This document shows positions 1-5,597 of a stretch of 6,841 nucleotides of DNA, in pieces (the stretch's first letter is position 1; each line of letters opens with the position of its first letter). The notes beneath the pieces are model-generated. The model saw only the letters and a program-made list of their open reading frames with translations, made no database searches and was not told the origin of the DNA. Position numbers and translations under genes: made by a program. Origin of the DNA: Steroidobacteraceae bacterium (GTDB taxonomy: Bacteria > Pseudomonadota > Gammaproteobacteria > Steroidobacterales > Steroidobacteraceae); NCBI GenBank assembly GCA_021325695.1, contig JAJTCR010000069.1:1-6841 (forward strand). Reading direction: 5' to 3'.

Positions 1-159
1 ACCTCCGACCGCTCGGGCAAGCGCGCGCAACCACCAGGGCACAAGTCGCGTATCTCGTTCGACGACGACCCGCGGCGACCCTTCCGGCCCGAGTGACTCG
101 ACGCGGCAGACGGTGCCGAGCAGGTTGCGCTTGAGCAGGGTGCGGGTCGGCACGCTCAC
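1..159 (-). CDS. Partial gene, N-terminus only: possible RIO1-like kinase/phosphotransferase
   Basis: Fifty-three codons are visible from a GTG at 159 to the left edge; the rest lies outside the window. The peptide starts VSVPTRTLLKRNLLG and continues to ERDTRLVPWWLRALARAVGG. G/C-ending codons and the residue mix argue that it is truly coding. The pattern of 'TLLKR-(D/N)-(L/F)-G', then an 'RDT' strand and a tryptophan-rich 'WWLR.LAR' helix resembles, from memory, the start of small RIO1/serine-threonine kinase-like proteins of gammaproteobacteria. No catalytic motif is visible because those lie further in, so the product name is tentative. No Shine-Dalgarno sequence precedes the GTG. The start instead overlaps the stop of a short leader ORF (GTGA), which suggests translational coupling. 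In-frame GTG codons at 174 and 153 are alternatives. Confidence 0.55.
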   Translation of the reverse strand, partial: MSVPTRTLLKRNLLGTVCRVESLGPEGSPRVVVERDTRLVPWWLRALARAVGG

Positions 160-221
160 TGCAGCGTGAGCCACGTGGACACGGCGCGCGAGACGGCGGA
201 CGGCGGACGCACGAGCCTCAT
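156..221 (-). CDS. Short leader ORF (21 aa) overlapping the kinase-like gene
   Basis: The ORF starts with ATG at 221 and ends with TGA at 156-158. It encodes a basic 21-residue peptide beginning MRLVRPPSAV and ending TWLTLQ. Its stop overlaps the GTG start of the next gene by four bases (GTGA), the classic arrangement for translational coupling. The ATG sits 6 nt after a TAGAAT element on the same strand, so it would be at or within a base or two of the transcript start, a leaderless start. The peptide has no signal peptide and no run of a single amino acid typical of an attenuator leader. It may only load ribosomes onto the downstream gene. It is too short for statistical proof of coding; the support is positional. 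Confidence 0.35.
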   Translation of the reverse strand: MRLVRPPSAVSRAVSTWLTLQ

Positions 222-227
222 GCAGGC

Positions 228-233
228 ATTCTA
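228..233 (-). promoter_or_regulatory. -10 element of the divergent leader/kinase promoter
   Basis: On the minus strand this reads TAGAAT, followed by GCCTGC and then ATG at 221. This is exactly the same 6-nt spacing as on the marC side. The spacing supports a leaderless start at 221, not at the nearer ATG (227-229), which reaches a stop after three codons. Confidence 0.4.
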
Positions 234-241
234 GCGGCCGG

Positions 242-247
242 TAGAAT
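242..247 (+). promoter_or_regulatory. -10 element of a leaderless marC promoter
   Basis: TAGAAT lies 6 nt before the marC ATG at 254, which puts the expected transcription start at or next to the start codon. Bases 248-253 (GGGCGG) abut the ATG and are too close to act as a ribosome binding site, which fits leaderless initiation. A -35 match is not apparent. Confidence 0.5.
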
Positions 248-253
248 GGGCGG

Positions 254-949
254 ATGAACTGGCTCGGCGCGTATTTCGGCTACCTCGCGGGCGCACTGCT
301 CGCGATCCTGCCCATCGTCAACCCGTTCGGCGCGGTCCCGCTCGTCATGTCCGCGTCGGGTCACCTGCCCGAGCAGGAACGCCTGCGGCAGATCCGCCGC
401 GCCTGCATCTACGTTTTTTTCCTGATGGCCGGGTTTCTCGTGGCCGGCGGCCTGATCATGAATTTCTTCGGCATCTCGCTGCCGGGCATGCGCATCGCCG
501 GCGGCCTGATCGTCGGCTTCCTCGGGTTCCAGATGCTGTTTCCGAACCCGATCTCGGACAAGGACGCGATGACCAAGGCGGCGGGCGAAAAGTACGACAT
601 CGCGTTCACGCCGCTCGCGATGCCGGGCCTCAGCGGTCCGGGCACCTTCGCAGTGGTCATGAGCCTGTCGTCGCAGGCGGCCGCGCGGCAGGGCTGGATG
701 AGCATGGTGGACTTCGTCGCCGTGTTCACCGCGATCCTGCTCACGGCGCTGCTCGCATGGTTCGTGCTGCGCGGTGCCGAGCGCGTCAACCGCCTGCTCG
801 GTGCCACCGGCATGATCGCGCTGACGCGGCTCACAGGGTTTCTGATGATCTGCATCGGCGTACAGTTCTTCATCAATGGACTGACGATGGTGTTCGACGA
901 CCCGCGGTTCTGGTCGGGCCTCGCCGAAGCGGTCCGCTCGGCGCGCTGA
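254..949 (+). CDS. marC: MarC family integral inner-membrane protein
   Basis: This 231-residue protein has the size and layout of the MarC/UPF0056 family (E. coli MarC, YchE and YhgN are members). About six membrane segments can be seen, near residues 6-31, 47-70, 76-97, 120-140, 151-172 and 190-212. The first carries the family motif LPIVNPFGAVPL (19-30). A second conserved re-entrant-like segment reads AFTPLAMPGLSGPG (117-130), and the last membrane helix has the usual 'G.(6)GVQFFINGL' form. The family's function is unsettled; an early proposal of a role in multiple antibiotic resistance was not upheld. The ATG at 254 is preceded by a -10-like element, not a ribosome binding site, so it is probably translated from a leaderless mRNA. 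The next gene, msrA, starts 36 nt downstream on the same strand. The symbol denotes family membership, not demonstrated orthology to E. coli marC. Confidence 0.9.
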   Translation: MNWLGAYFGYLAGALLAILPIVNPFGAVPLVMSASGHLPEQERLRQIRRACIYVFFLMAGFLVAGGLIMNFFGISLPGMRIAGGLIVGFLGFQMLFPNPISDKDAMTKAAGEKYDIAFTPLAMPGLSGPGTFAVVMSLSSQAAARQGWMSMVDFVAVFTAILLTALLAWFVLRGAERVNRLLGATGMIALTRLTGFLMICIGVQFFINGLTMVFDDPRFWSGLAEAVRSAR

Positions 950-974
950 GCAGGATCAAGCCAGGCACGGTTTC

Positions 975-982
975 AAGGAGGA
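975..982 (+). promoter_or_regulatory. Ribosome binding site of msrA
   Basis: AAGGAGGA is a near-ideal Shine-Dalgarno sequence 3 nt before the ATG at 986 (4 nt if AGGAGG is taken as the core). It fixes the msrA start and contrasts with the absence of such a site before marC. This fits msrA being translated as the second gene of a marC-msrA transcript. Confidence 0.8.
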
Positions 983-985
983 CGC

Positions 986-1648
986 ATGTTCACGTTACGC
1001 AGGAAGAAACTCGAATTGCCGACGGCCGCGGAGGCCTTGCCCGGCCGCATGCAGCGCATGGGGGTGCCGCCACGGCACTTCGTCAACGGCCATGCGCTGG
1101 AGCCACCGTTCCCGGCGGGCACGAGACTTGCGCTCTTCGGGCTCGGCTGCTTCTGGGGCGCCGAACGCAAGTTCTGGACGTTGCCGGGGGTGTACAGCAC
1201 GTCGGCCGGCTATGCCGGTGGACTCACGCCCAACCCGACGTACGAGGAAGTCTGCAGCGGACTCACTGGTCACAACGAGGTCGTGCGCGTCGTCTACGAC
1301 CCGGACGACGTGGGTTACGAGGAACTCCTGAAGGTCTTCTGGGAGTCGCACGACCCGACGCAGGGCATGCGCCAGGGCAACGACGTCGGCACGCAATATC
1401 GGTCCGGGATCTACTGGTACGACGACGAACAGCGCGTCCACGCCGAGCAGAGCGCCGCTGCCTACGGCGTAAAACTCCGCGAGGCGGGGTTCCCCGCTCC
1501 GACCACGGAAATCCTGCCGGCCCCGGAGTTCTACTACGCCGAGGACTACCATCAGCAGTACCTCGCGAAGAATCCCGGCGGCTACTGTGGCCTCGGCGGC
1601 ACCGGCGTGAGCTGTCCGGTCGGTCTCGACGTCAAGAAGGCGGGTTGA
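986..1648 (+). CDS. msrA: Peptide-methionine (S)-S-oxide reductase MsrA
   Basis: This enzyme reduces the S-epimer of methionine sulfoxide in proteins or as free amino acid, with electrons usually supplied by thioredoxin; it is cytosolic. The signature GCFWGAERKFW places the catalytic cysteine at Cys55. The segments YSTSAGYAGG, NPTYEEVCSG, TGHNEVV and HDPTQGMRQGNDVGTQYRS follow in family order and carry the conserved Glu, Asp and Tyr around the active site. The C-terminus GYCGLGGTGVSCPVG supplies two candidate resolving cysteines, Cys201 and Cys210. They are nine residues apart, against eight in the E. coli enzyme as I recall it. At 220 residues, with an N-terminal extension of about 50 residues before the catalytic core (LPTAAEALPGR), it is the long E. 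coli type (about 212 residues). There is no MsrB domain. It probably shares a transcript with marC. Its last 17 nt overlap the end of a coding-like minus-strand frame (see 1632-1880). Confidence 0.96.
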   Translation: MFTLRRKKLELPTAAEALPGRMQRMGVPPRHFVNGHALEPPFPAGTRLALFGLGCFWGAERKFWTLPGVYSTSAGYAGGLTPNPTYEEVCSGLTGHNEVVRVVYDPDDVGYEELLKVFWESHDPTQGMRQGNDVGTQYRSGIYWYDDEQRVHAEQSAAAYGVKLREAGFPAPTTEILPAPEFYYAEDYHQQYLAKNPGGYCGLGGTGVSCPVGLDVKKAG

Positions 1649-1880
1649 GCGCACCCTGGGCCGGCGCGGCTGTCGGTGCTCCCGCCGGCGGCATCACCTC
1701 GACGAGCGGCTCCAGTTGCGCGAGCCCCCGCTCCTGATCCGTCCGCACCTGCGGTCGCGAAACGGTGCGAAAGGAACGGCCCACGAAGTCCTCGCGGAAG
1801 TCGTTGTCCCTCGACCACGCCCGCGTCCGCGACGACGTGACTGCGATCAGCCCGACGTCGGCGGCGTGCCCGGGTTCGGG
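1632..1880 (-). pseudogene. Coding-like frame without a clear start; possible frameshifted tail of the SYLF gene
   Basis: Downstream of the SYLF stop (1847-1849), a different minus-strand frame stays open to a TGA at 1632-1634. Its translation includes TRAWSRDNDFREDFVGRSF, QVRTDQERGLAQLEPLVEV and a Pro/Ala-rich end ...PAQGALNPPS. Counting from codon GTC just upstream of the SYLF stop, about 61 of 74 codons end in G or C, and acidic and amide residues are well represented, unlike typical shadow frames. No ATG, GTG or TTG lies near its upstream part. The only usable start is GTG at 1784, preceded by GAGGA 4 nt upstream, which would give a 50-residue peptide. It may be a real small gene, a remnant, or the C-terminal extension of the SYLF protein displaced by a frameshift or sequencing error. 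I do not recognise the sequence. Confidence 0.3.
1649..1846. other. Space between convergent msrA and SYLF genes
   Basis: Apart from the coding-like minus frame described separately, this stretch shows no convincing terminator. The best hairpin pairs GCCGGCG (1660-1666) with CGCCGGC (1683-1689) across a 16-nt loop. It has no T-run on either side, so it is weak evidence for termination in DNA this rich in GC. Confidence 0.4.
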
Positions 1881-2683
1881 TCTTCCATCGGGTAGGTCTG
1901 CGCGGGCTCGTCGGCGGGTGGGGGCGGGGCGGGTGTCGCGGGCGTGGCCGGCGCCTCCGACGCCGGAGTCGTACTTGCCGGCAACCCGGACGTGACTCGC
2001 GCGAGCGCCGCGGTGAAAGCCTGCGCCTCCGGTGGCGCGGCGACCTTGCCCTCCAGAATCTGCGAGGCGAGGACGTCCGAGATCCCGTACGCGGTCTCGT
2101 TCGCCTTGCGATCGATCGCCAGCACGCTGCCGTCGAGCGCCACGCCCGCGAACAGTCCCGAGCTGCGCGAGTACGACAGGACCTGCGCGCTCAGCGTCGC
2201 GTCCGTGGCGGCGGCCGAGGAACGGCCGAGCGGGCCTGCGGCGACGCTGGCATCGGCGCCGAGCGTGACCTTGCCGTCGGAAATGCCTTCGACGCTCTGG
2301 CGCGACATCAGCACGAGCACGACGTCCGTCGCCTGCACGCCGAACTGCAGGCCGAAGTTGACCCCGCCGAGCGTCACGAACACGGGGCTGCTCCACGAGC
2401 CGTCGGGATTGCGCACGGCCAGCACGCCCTTGCCACCGCGTCCGCCGAACATCAACGCAGCCTTGACGACCTGCGGCACGACGACGATGCCGTACGCGCG
2501 CTCGAGCAACCACGTCGGGATCGTCTGTTCGGTCAGGTCCGAGAACGCCTCGAACACCTTCTGCGATTGCGCGAGCCGCTGGTTGGTCTTGGAATCCGCG
2601 AGCGTGGGCGTCGGTGCGGCGAGGGCGACGGCCAGCAGCAGCGTGAGGCAGGAAGCAAGGAGTCGTTTCATGGTCTTCGTCAT
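1847..2683 (-). CDS. Exported SYLF/Ysc84 (DUF500) domain putative lipid-binding protein
   Basis: This is a 278-residue protein if started at ATG 2683; an ATG at 2671, giving MKRLLASC..., is an equally usable start. Residues 1-29 form a Sec signal peptide: Lys/Arg start, hydrophobic LTLLLAVALA, and likely cleavage after PTLA before DSKTN. The SYLF domain spans roughly residues 37-215. It begins with a helical stretch (LAQSQKVFEAFSDLTEQTIP), followed by AYGIVVVPQVVKAALMFGGRGGKG, the strand GSWSSPVFVTLGGVNFGLQFG, VLVLMSRQSVEGI, and the closing SSGLFAGVALDGS and AYG. The domain binds phosphoinositides in eukaryotic members; bacterial roles are poorly known, and a periplasmic or envelope location is inferred from the signal peptide. 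The tail from about residue 233 is low-complexity Pro/Ala/Thr. It stops just where another open frame continues (1632-1880), which raises the question of a frameshift. The LASC near the N-terminus resembles a lipobox but leaves too short a hydrophobic region. Confidence 0.88.
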   Translation of the reverse strand: MTKTMKRLLASCLTLLLAVALAAPTPTLADSKTNQRLAQSQKVFEAFSDLTEQTIPTWLLERAYGIVVVPQVVKAALMFGGRGGKGVLAVRNPDGSWSSPVFVTLGGVNFGLQFGVQATDVVLVLMSRQSVEGISDGKVTLGADASVAAGPLGRSSAAATDATLSAQVLSYSRSSGLFAGVALDGSVLAIDRKANETAYGISDVLASQILEGKVAAPPEAQAFTAALARVTSGLPASTTPASEAPATPATPAPPPPADEPAQTYPMEDPNPGTPPTSG

Positions 2684-2708
2684 CACCGGCGAGCTTCTGA
2701 GTGGTTTC

Positions 2709-2717
2709 ACTTTAGCA
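2709..2717 (-). promoter_or_regulatory. Possible extended -10 promoter of the SYLF gene
   Basis: On the minus strand this reads TGCTAAAGT: an extended -10 TGn followed by TAAAGT. It would start transcription near 2702, leaving a leader of about 20 nt before the ATG at 2683. No good -35 is seen, as expected for extended -10 promoters. This is one of the few A/T-richer spots in the gap. Confidence 0.35.
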
Positions 2718-2754
2718 GAACGTAAGGGCGGGGCCGCTTGCGCGGGGTGATGCG

Positions 2755-2792
2755 GTCGTCCGCGTCGGCGACCCGCGGCGACTGCTTCTTTG
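2755..2792 (+). terminator. Terminator-like hairpin facing rightward, with no plus-strand gene before it
   Basis: GTCG-T-CCGCG (2755-2764, one bulged T) can pair with CGCGGCGAC (2774-2782) across a 9-nt loop. The T-rich tail TGCTTCTTTG follows on the plus strand. In that orientation it resembles an intrinsic terminator, but no plus-strand gene ends here. It may be chance in GC-rich DNA, or the end of an unannotated short transcript. Confidence 0.2.
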
Positions 2793-2839
2793 TCTCGTTC
2801 GGTGCGCTTAAGTTCAGTGCGGGCCGCGACCACGCGCGC

Positions 2840-2857
2840 GCAGGCCGGAAAGCCTGC
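2840..2857. repeat. Perfect short inverted repeat in the SYLF-receptor gap
   Basis: GCAGGC (2840-2845) and GCCTGC (2852-2857) pair perfectly around a CGGAAA loop. There is no T-run on either side, so it is not a standard terminator. No second copy is seen in this window. It could be a transcript-end stabilising hairpin or a copy of a dispersed element. Confidence 0.35.
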
Positions 2858-2886
2858 CTGCCCTGGAACACGTCGACCGAATGGAC

Positions 2887-2920
2887 GACGCCCGCCCCCG
2901 TGCCGACGGGAACGGGCGTC
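2887..2920 (-). terminator. Strong hairpin right after the receptor stop codon
   Basis: GACGCCCG (2887-2894) pairs with CGGGCGTC (2913-2920) and, inside a 2x2 internal loop, CCCGT (2897-2901) pairs with ACGGG (2906-2910) around a four-base loop. This gives 13 base pairs, almost all G-C. It begins 4 nt after the receptor stop on the minus strand. No U-tract follows, so it may be a non-canonical terminator or a 3'-end stabiliser. Confidence 0.6.
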
Positions 2921-2924
2921 GCGC

Positions 2925-5474
2925 TCAGAAGCGGAAGTTGACCTCGAGACCGTACGAATCGCCCGGGGCATCGTGGATGAACGACGCGCCGAACTCCGGC
3001 GCGGGAATGATCTCGGCCAGGTATTCCTCGTCGCCGACGTTGCGACCCCAGGCCGTGACGCCCCAGCGGTCGGTCTGCAGCGTCAGGCGCGCATTGATCA
3101 CGCCGTAGGGGTCGCGCTTCATCTTCGAGAATTCGCCCTGGCCGAAGCCGAAGCCCGTGAACAGGTTGGGCAGCCGCTCGTCCTGCACTGGATGGAACCA
3201 CGTTTCGCCGACGAACGAGCCGTCGAGGCGCGCGACCAGTTCGAGCGTGTCGCCCATCGGGAACGTCGCCTGCGCACCGACGTTGCCCGTGTACTCGGGC
3301 GCGTAGGGCACTTCGTTGTCGCGCGCGTACGGGCGACCACGGTACTCGTCGATGTTGCCATCGGTGTAGGCGTAGCCGGCGAAGACGGTGAAGACGTCGC
3401 TGACCTGCCAGCGTGCGTCGATCTCGGCGCCCTGGATCGTGACCTCGTCGATGTTGGTGACGACGCGCAGCAGGCCGAACGGGCCCGCGAAGAAGTTGAA
3501 GAACTGCATGTCCTCGACGGTCGTGTGGTACAGCGCGGCGTTGAGGCTGACCGAGCGGTCGAGGAAATAGGACTTGAACCCGAGCTCGGCGGCCTTCGAG
3601 ACCTCCTTGTCGTACTGGTCGCTCACCTCGCTCAGGTTCGGCGTGCCGTCGTCGAGCGCGAGCGCGCCGTACCAGACGTCCGCCGTCGCGGCGCTGCCCG
3701 AGGAATTGAAGCCGCCGCTGCGGAAGCCGTACCCGTAGGAGGCGAACAGCGCGAGGCCGTCCGTCACGTTCCAGTTCAGCGAGACCTTGGGTTGCAGCTG
3801 CTCGAACGTCTCGCTGCGGTCGGGGATGCCGGACGTCGCGAGCGCCGGGTTGGTCTGGTACGCCGGATTGATGTAGTAGGGCAGCGGCACCAGGAAACCC
3901 CAGCCCGCACCGAAGTTCGGCGTCTGCGCGAAACAGCGCTCGCCGCCGTCGGCGCACGTCGGCACGTTGTTGCTGACCTCGCGGTCCTCGCTGTCGTAGC
4001 GCAGTGCGAGCGCGAGTTCGAGGTTGTCCACCACGTCGTACGCGACCTGCCCGAACACGGCGTAGACCTTGCTGGCAAAGTCGTCGTCATAAACGAGGTC
4101 CGTCGGGTTCGGGCCGTCCGCGGGCACGAACCCGGTCGTGCGGAAGCCCTGCTGCTGGTCCGAGCCCTGCGAGACGACGACGTGCCGGTCGATGTCCGCG
4201 AAATACACCCCACCGACCCAGCGCAGCCGCTGGTCGCCCGGCGAGGTCAGCCGCACCTCGAGGCTCAAATCTTCCTGGTCGCGCTGCTGGTACTGGTACC
4301 CGCCGCAGGTCGAGGGACCGTAGGGCGGCAGGAAGCCGGCCGCGCCGCCGCCTTCCGGCGTGAACCAGAGCGACGACGGCACGCCGAAGAACGGCGGTTC
4401 GTAGCCCGGGTCGGCCAGGTTCGCGTCGTTGGTCGTGCGGCACGTGTCGTCGAACGCGTACAGGAAGAACGCGTCGCTCGCCCCGTCCGTCAGGAAGTAA
4501 TTGGTCTGGTCGTTCCACGCGACGTAGCTCGTCAGCGTCGCGAACCCCACGTCCCAGTCGCCCTTCAGCGACACGTTGACGTTCTCCTGCTCGTTCTCGG
4601 GGTTGATGTTGTTGATGTAGCGGAAGTTGTGGCGGTTGGGGTCTTCGTAGAGCGCGGGAATGGCGAGGAAGGCGGCCGCGTCGGGCAGCGCGACCGAGCC
4701 GTTGAAGTTGATCGCGCCCGACTCGAGCTCGGAATACTTCGCCTTGAAGTCCAGGTCCCCGCCGGCAAGCTCGAACAGCAGCCGTCCCGAGAAGCCCGTC
4801 TCCTCGAACTTGTCGACGCAATCGTCGCAGTCGTTCTTGAGGTTTTCCCACTGGCCGTCGGTGTGACGCGTGTAGGCGGCGACCGAGCCGCGCAGCGCCT
4901 CGCCGAGCGGTCCGCCGAAGTACACGCTGCCCTTGTACGAGTTGTCCGAGCCGTAGCCTGCCGTCACCTCCGAGGTCCACTCCTCGGTCGGCTTGCGCGT
5001 GGTCAGGATCAGCGCGCCGGCGACAGCGTTGCGCCCGTAGAGCGCACCCTGCGGGCCCTTGAGGACTTCGATCTGGGTGACGCCCGAGAGCTCCTGGTTG
5101 AGCGCGTTCGGGTTGGTCTGCAGCACGCCGTCGACCACGAGCGCGAAGTTGGTTTCGGCGTCGCGGCCGGTGTTGATGCCGCGGATGTTGACCTGCAGGT
5201 CGCCGGCCTCGGCGGTCTGCACCTGCGACACGCCGGGGGTCAGCGCGATGAAGTCGGTGGGGCGCTCGATGCCCGCGCTCCGGATTTCGCTCGCCGTGAA
5301 GGCGGTGATCGAAACCGGCACGTCCTCGATGCGTTCCTCGCGCTGGCGCGCCGTGACGATGATCTCCTCCAGCTGGCCTGACGGCGCCTGCGCCTGCAGC
5401 GCGGGCGGCACGGCGAGCAGCGTGGCACCGTGCGCGGCGGCCAGGGCGAACAGTCGGGACTTGCCAATCTTCAT
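2925..5474 (-). CDS. TonB-dependent outer-membrane receptor, substrate unknown
   Basis: This 849-residue protein imports a ligand across the outer membrane using TonB-ExbBD energy. The N-terminus MKIGKSRLFALAAAHG...PPALQA is a Sec signal peptide with likely cleavage after Ala28. EEIIVTA (36-42) is a TonB box. The plug domain covers roughly 49-160, with DVPVSITAF, VNIRGI, and IEVLKGPQGALYGRNAVAGAL (135-155). The remainder is a 22-strand-type barrel ending in GLEVNFRF, with the terminal phenylalanine expected for outer-membrane insertion. Six cysteines occur as three close or plausible pairs (216/219, 345/390, 507/514), all in stretches that look like surface loops. The start is set by AAGGGGGA (5478-5485) just before ATG 5474; a longer in-frame start at 5537 lacks this and would bury the signal peptide. 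The plug resembles receptors abundant in sphingomonads and Steroidobacter-like bacteria, for which substrates are rarely known. No transporter or regulator lies alongside to suggest a ligand. Confidence 0.95.
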   Translation of the reverse strand: MKIGKSRLFALAAAHGATLLAVPPALQAQAPSGQLEEIIVTARQREERIEDVPVSITAFTASEIRSAGIERPTDFIALTPGVSQVQTAEAGDLQVNIRGINTGRDAETNFALVVDGVLQTNPNALNQELSGVTQIEVLKGPQGALYGRNAVAGALILTTRKPTEEWTSEVTAGYGSDNSYKGSVYFGGPLGEALRGSVAAYTRHTDGQWENLKNDCDDCVDKFEETGFSGRLLFELAGGDLDFKAKYSELESGAINFNGSVALPDAAAFLAIPALYEDPNRHNFRYINNINPENEQENVNVSLKGDWDVGFATLTSYVAWNDQTNYFLTDGASDAFFLYAFDDTCRTTNDANLADPGYEPPFFGVPSSLWFTPEGGGAAGFLPPYGPSTCGGYQYQQRDQEDLSLEVRLTSPGDQRLRWVGGVYFADIDRHVVVSQGSDQQQGFRTTGFVPADGPNPTDLVYDDDFASKVYAVFGQVAYDVVDNLELALALRYDSEDREVSNNVPTCADGGERCFAQTPNFGAGWGFLVPLPYYINPAYQTNPALATSGIPDRSETFEQLQPKVSLNWNVTDGLALFASYGYGFRSGGFNSSGSAATADVWYGALALDDGTPNLSEVSDQYDKEVSKAAELGFKSYFLDRSVSLNAALYHTTVEDMQFFNFFAGPFGLLRVVTNIDEVTIQGAEIDARWQVSDVFTVFAGYAYTDGNIDEYRGRPYARDNEVPYAPEYTGNVGAQATFPMGDTLELVARLDGSFVGETWFHPVQDERLPNLFTGFGFGQGEFSKMKRDPYGVINARLTLQTDRWGVTAWGRNVGDEEYLAEIIPAPEFGASFIHDAPGDSYGLEVNFRF

Positions 5475-5477
5475 GTA

Positions 5478-5485
5478 TCCCCCTT
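5478..5485 (-). promoter_or_regulatory. Ribosome binding site of the TonB-dependent receptor
   Basis: AAGGGGGA on the minus strand lies 3 nt before ATG 5474. It decides the start over the longer in-frame ATG at 5537, because the encoded protein then opens directly with the signal peptide. Confidence 0.75.
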
Positions 5486-5577
5486 GCGTGTCCGTGGTTC
5501 CAGGTGCGCGCCCGCGGCGCAGAAGCGCGGCGGCCAATAAAGTCTCAAAGTTCTATGTTTAATACAACTGCCGGAGC

Positions 5578-5597
5578 ATGTTGTCGCAGCGCAACAT
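5578..5597. promoter_or_regulatory. Inverted repeat ATGTTG-N8-CAACAT, possible operator
   Basis: The arms ATGTTG (5578-5583) and CAACAT (5592-5597) are perfect inverted copies, and the 8-nt spacer holds a further CGC/GCG pair offset by one T. It lies beside the A/T-rich patch and overlaps the putative ppc -35, so it is well placed for a repressor or activator dimer. No known regulator site is recognised. Confidence 0.3.

Larger units (their letters stand above)
227..248. promoter_or_regulatory. Near-perfect 22-bp palindrome with back-to-back -10 elements
   Basis: The arms are CATTCTA (227-233) and TAGAATG (242-248), and the core CGGCCG (235-240) is itself a palindrome. Only the G/G pair at 234/241 breaks the symmetry. 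Each arm reads TAGAAT outward, five of six bases of the sigma-70 -10 consensus TATAAT. The same DNA could therefore be two divergent -10 elements, an operator for a dimeric regulator, or both. No good -35 hexamer is visible at 16-18 bp on either strand. Confidence 0.5.

Noticed and set aside
757..1737. A 326-codon plus-strand frame spanning the marC end and msrA
   Set aside because: It is a frame-shifted shadow of both genes, rich in Arg and Pro, with no ribosome binding site or domain.
1852..1861. 10-bp palindrome CCGACGTCGG
   Set aside because: It lies within the SYLF coding end and is the kind of short GC palindrome expected by chance here.
2638..2683. LASC in the SYLF signal peptide as a lipoprotein cleavage site
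   Set aside because: It fits the lipobox letters, but the cysteine is only 8-12 residues from the start, leaving almost no hydrophobic region. The hydrophobic run lies after it and leads to a normal PTLA cleavage site.
2738..2941. A 67-codon plus-strand ORF in the SYLF-receptor gap
   Set aside because: It has no ribosome binding site, runs through the receptor terminator hairpin and into its coding end, and shows no recognisable composition or motif.
2684..2971. N-terminal extension of the SYLF protein to an ATG at 2971
   Set aside because: The extra 96 residues are Arg-rich and protein-unlike, cross the receptor terminator hairpin and stop codon, and would bury the signal peptide.
2790..5381. 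An 863-codon plus-strand open frame opposite the TonB-dependent receptor
   Set aside because: It is an antisense shadow. The residues are overwhelmingly Arg, Val, Glu, Ala and Leu with no domain, while the minus frame has an unmistakable signal peptide, plug and barrel. Long antisense frames are expected in DNA this rich in GC.
5475..5537. Upstream in-frame ATG at 5537 as the receptor start
   Set aside because: It would place an Arg-rich 21-residue extension before the signal peptide, and the ribosome binding site at 5478-5485 points to ATG 5474.
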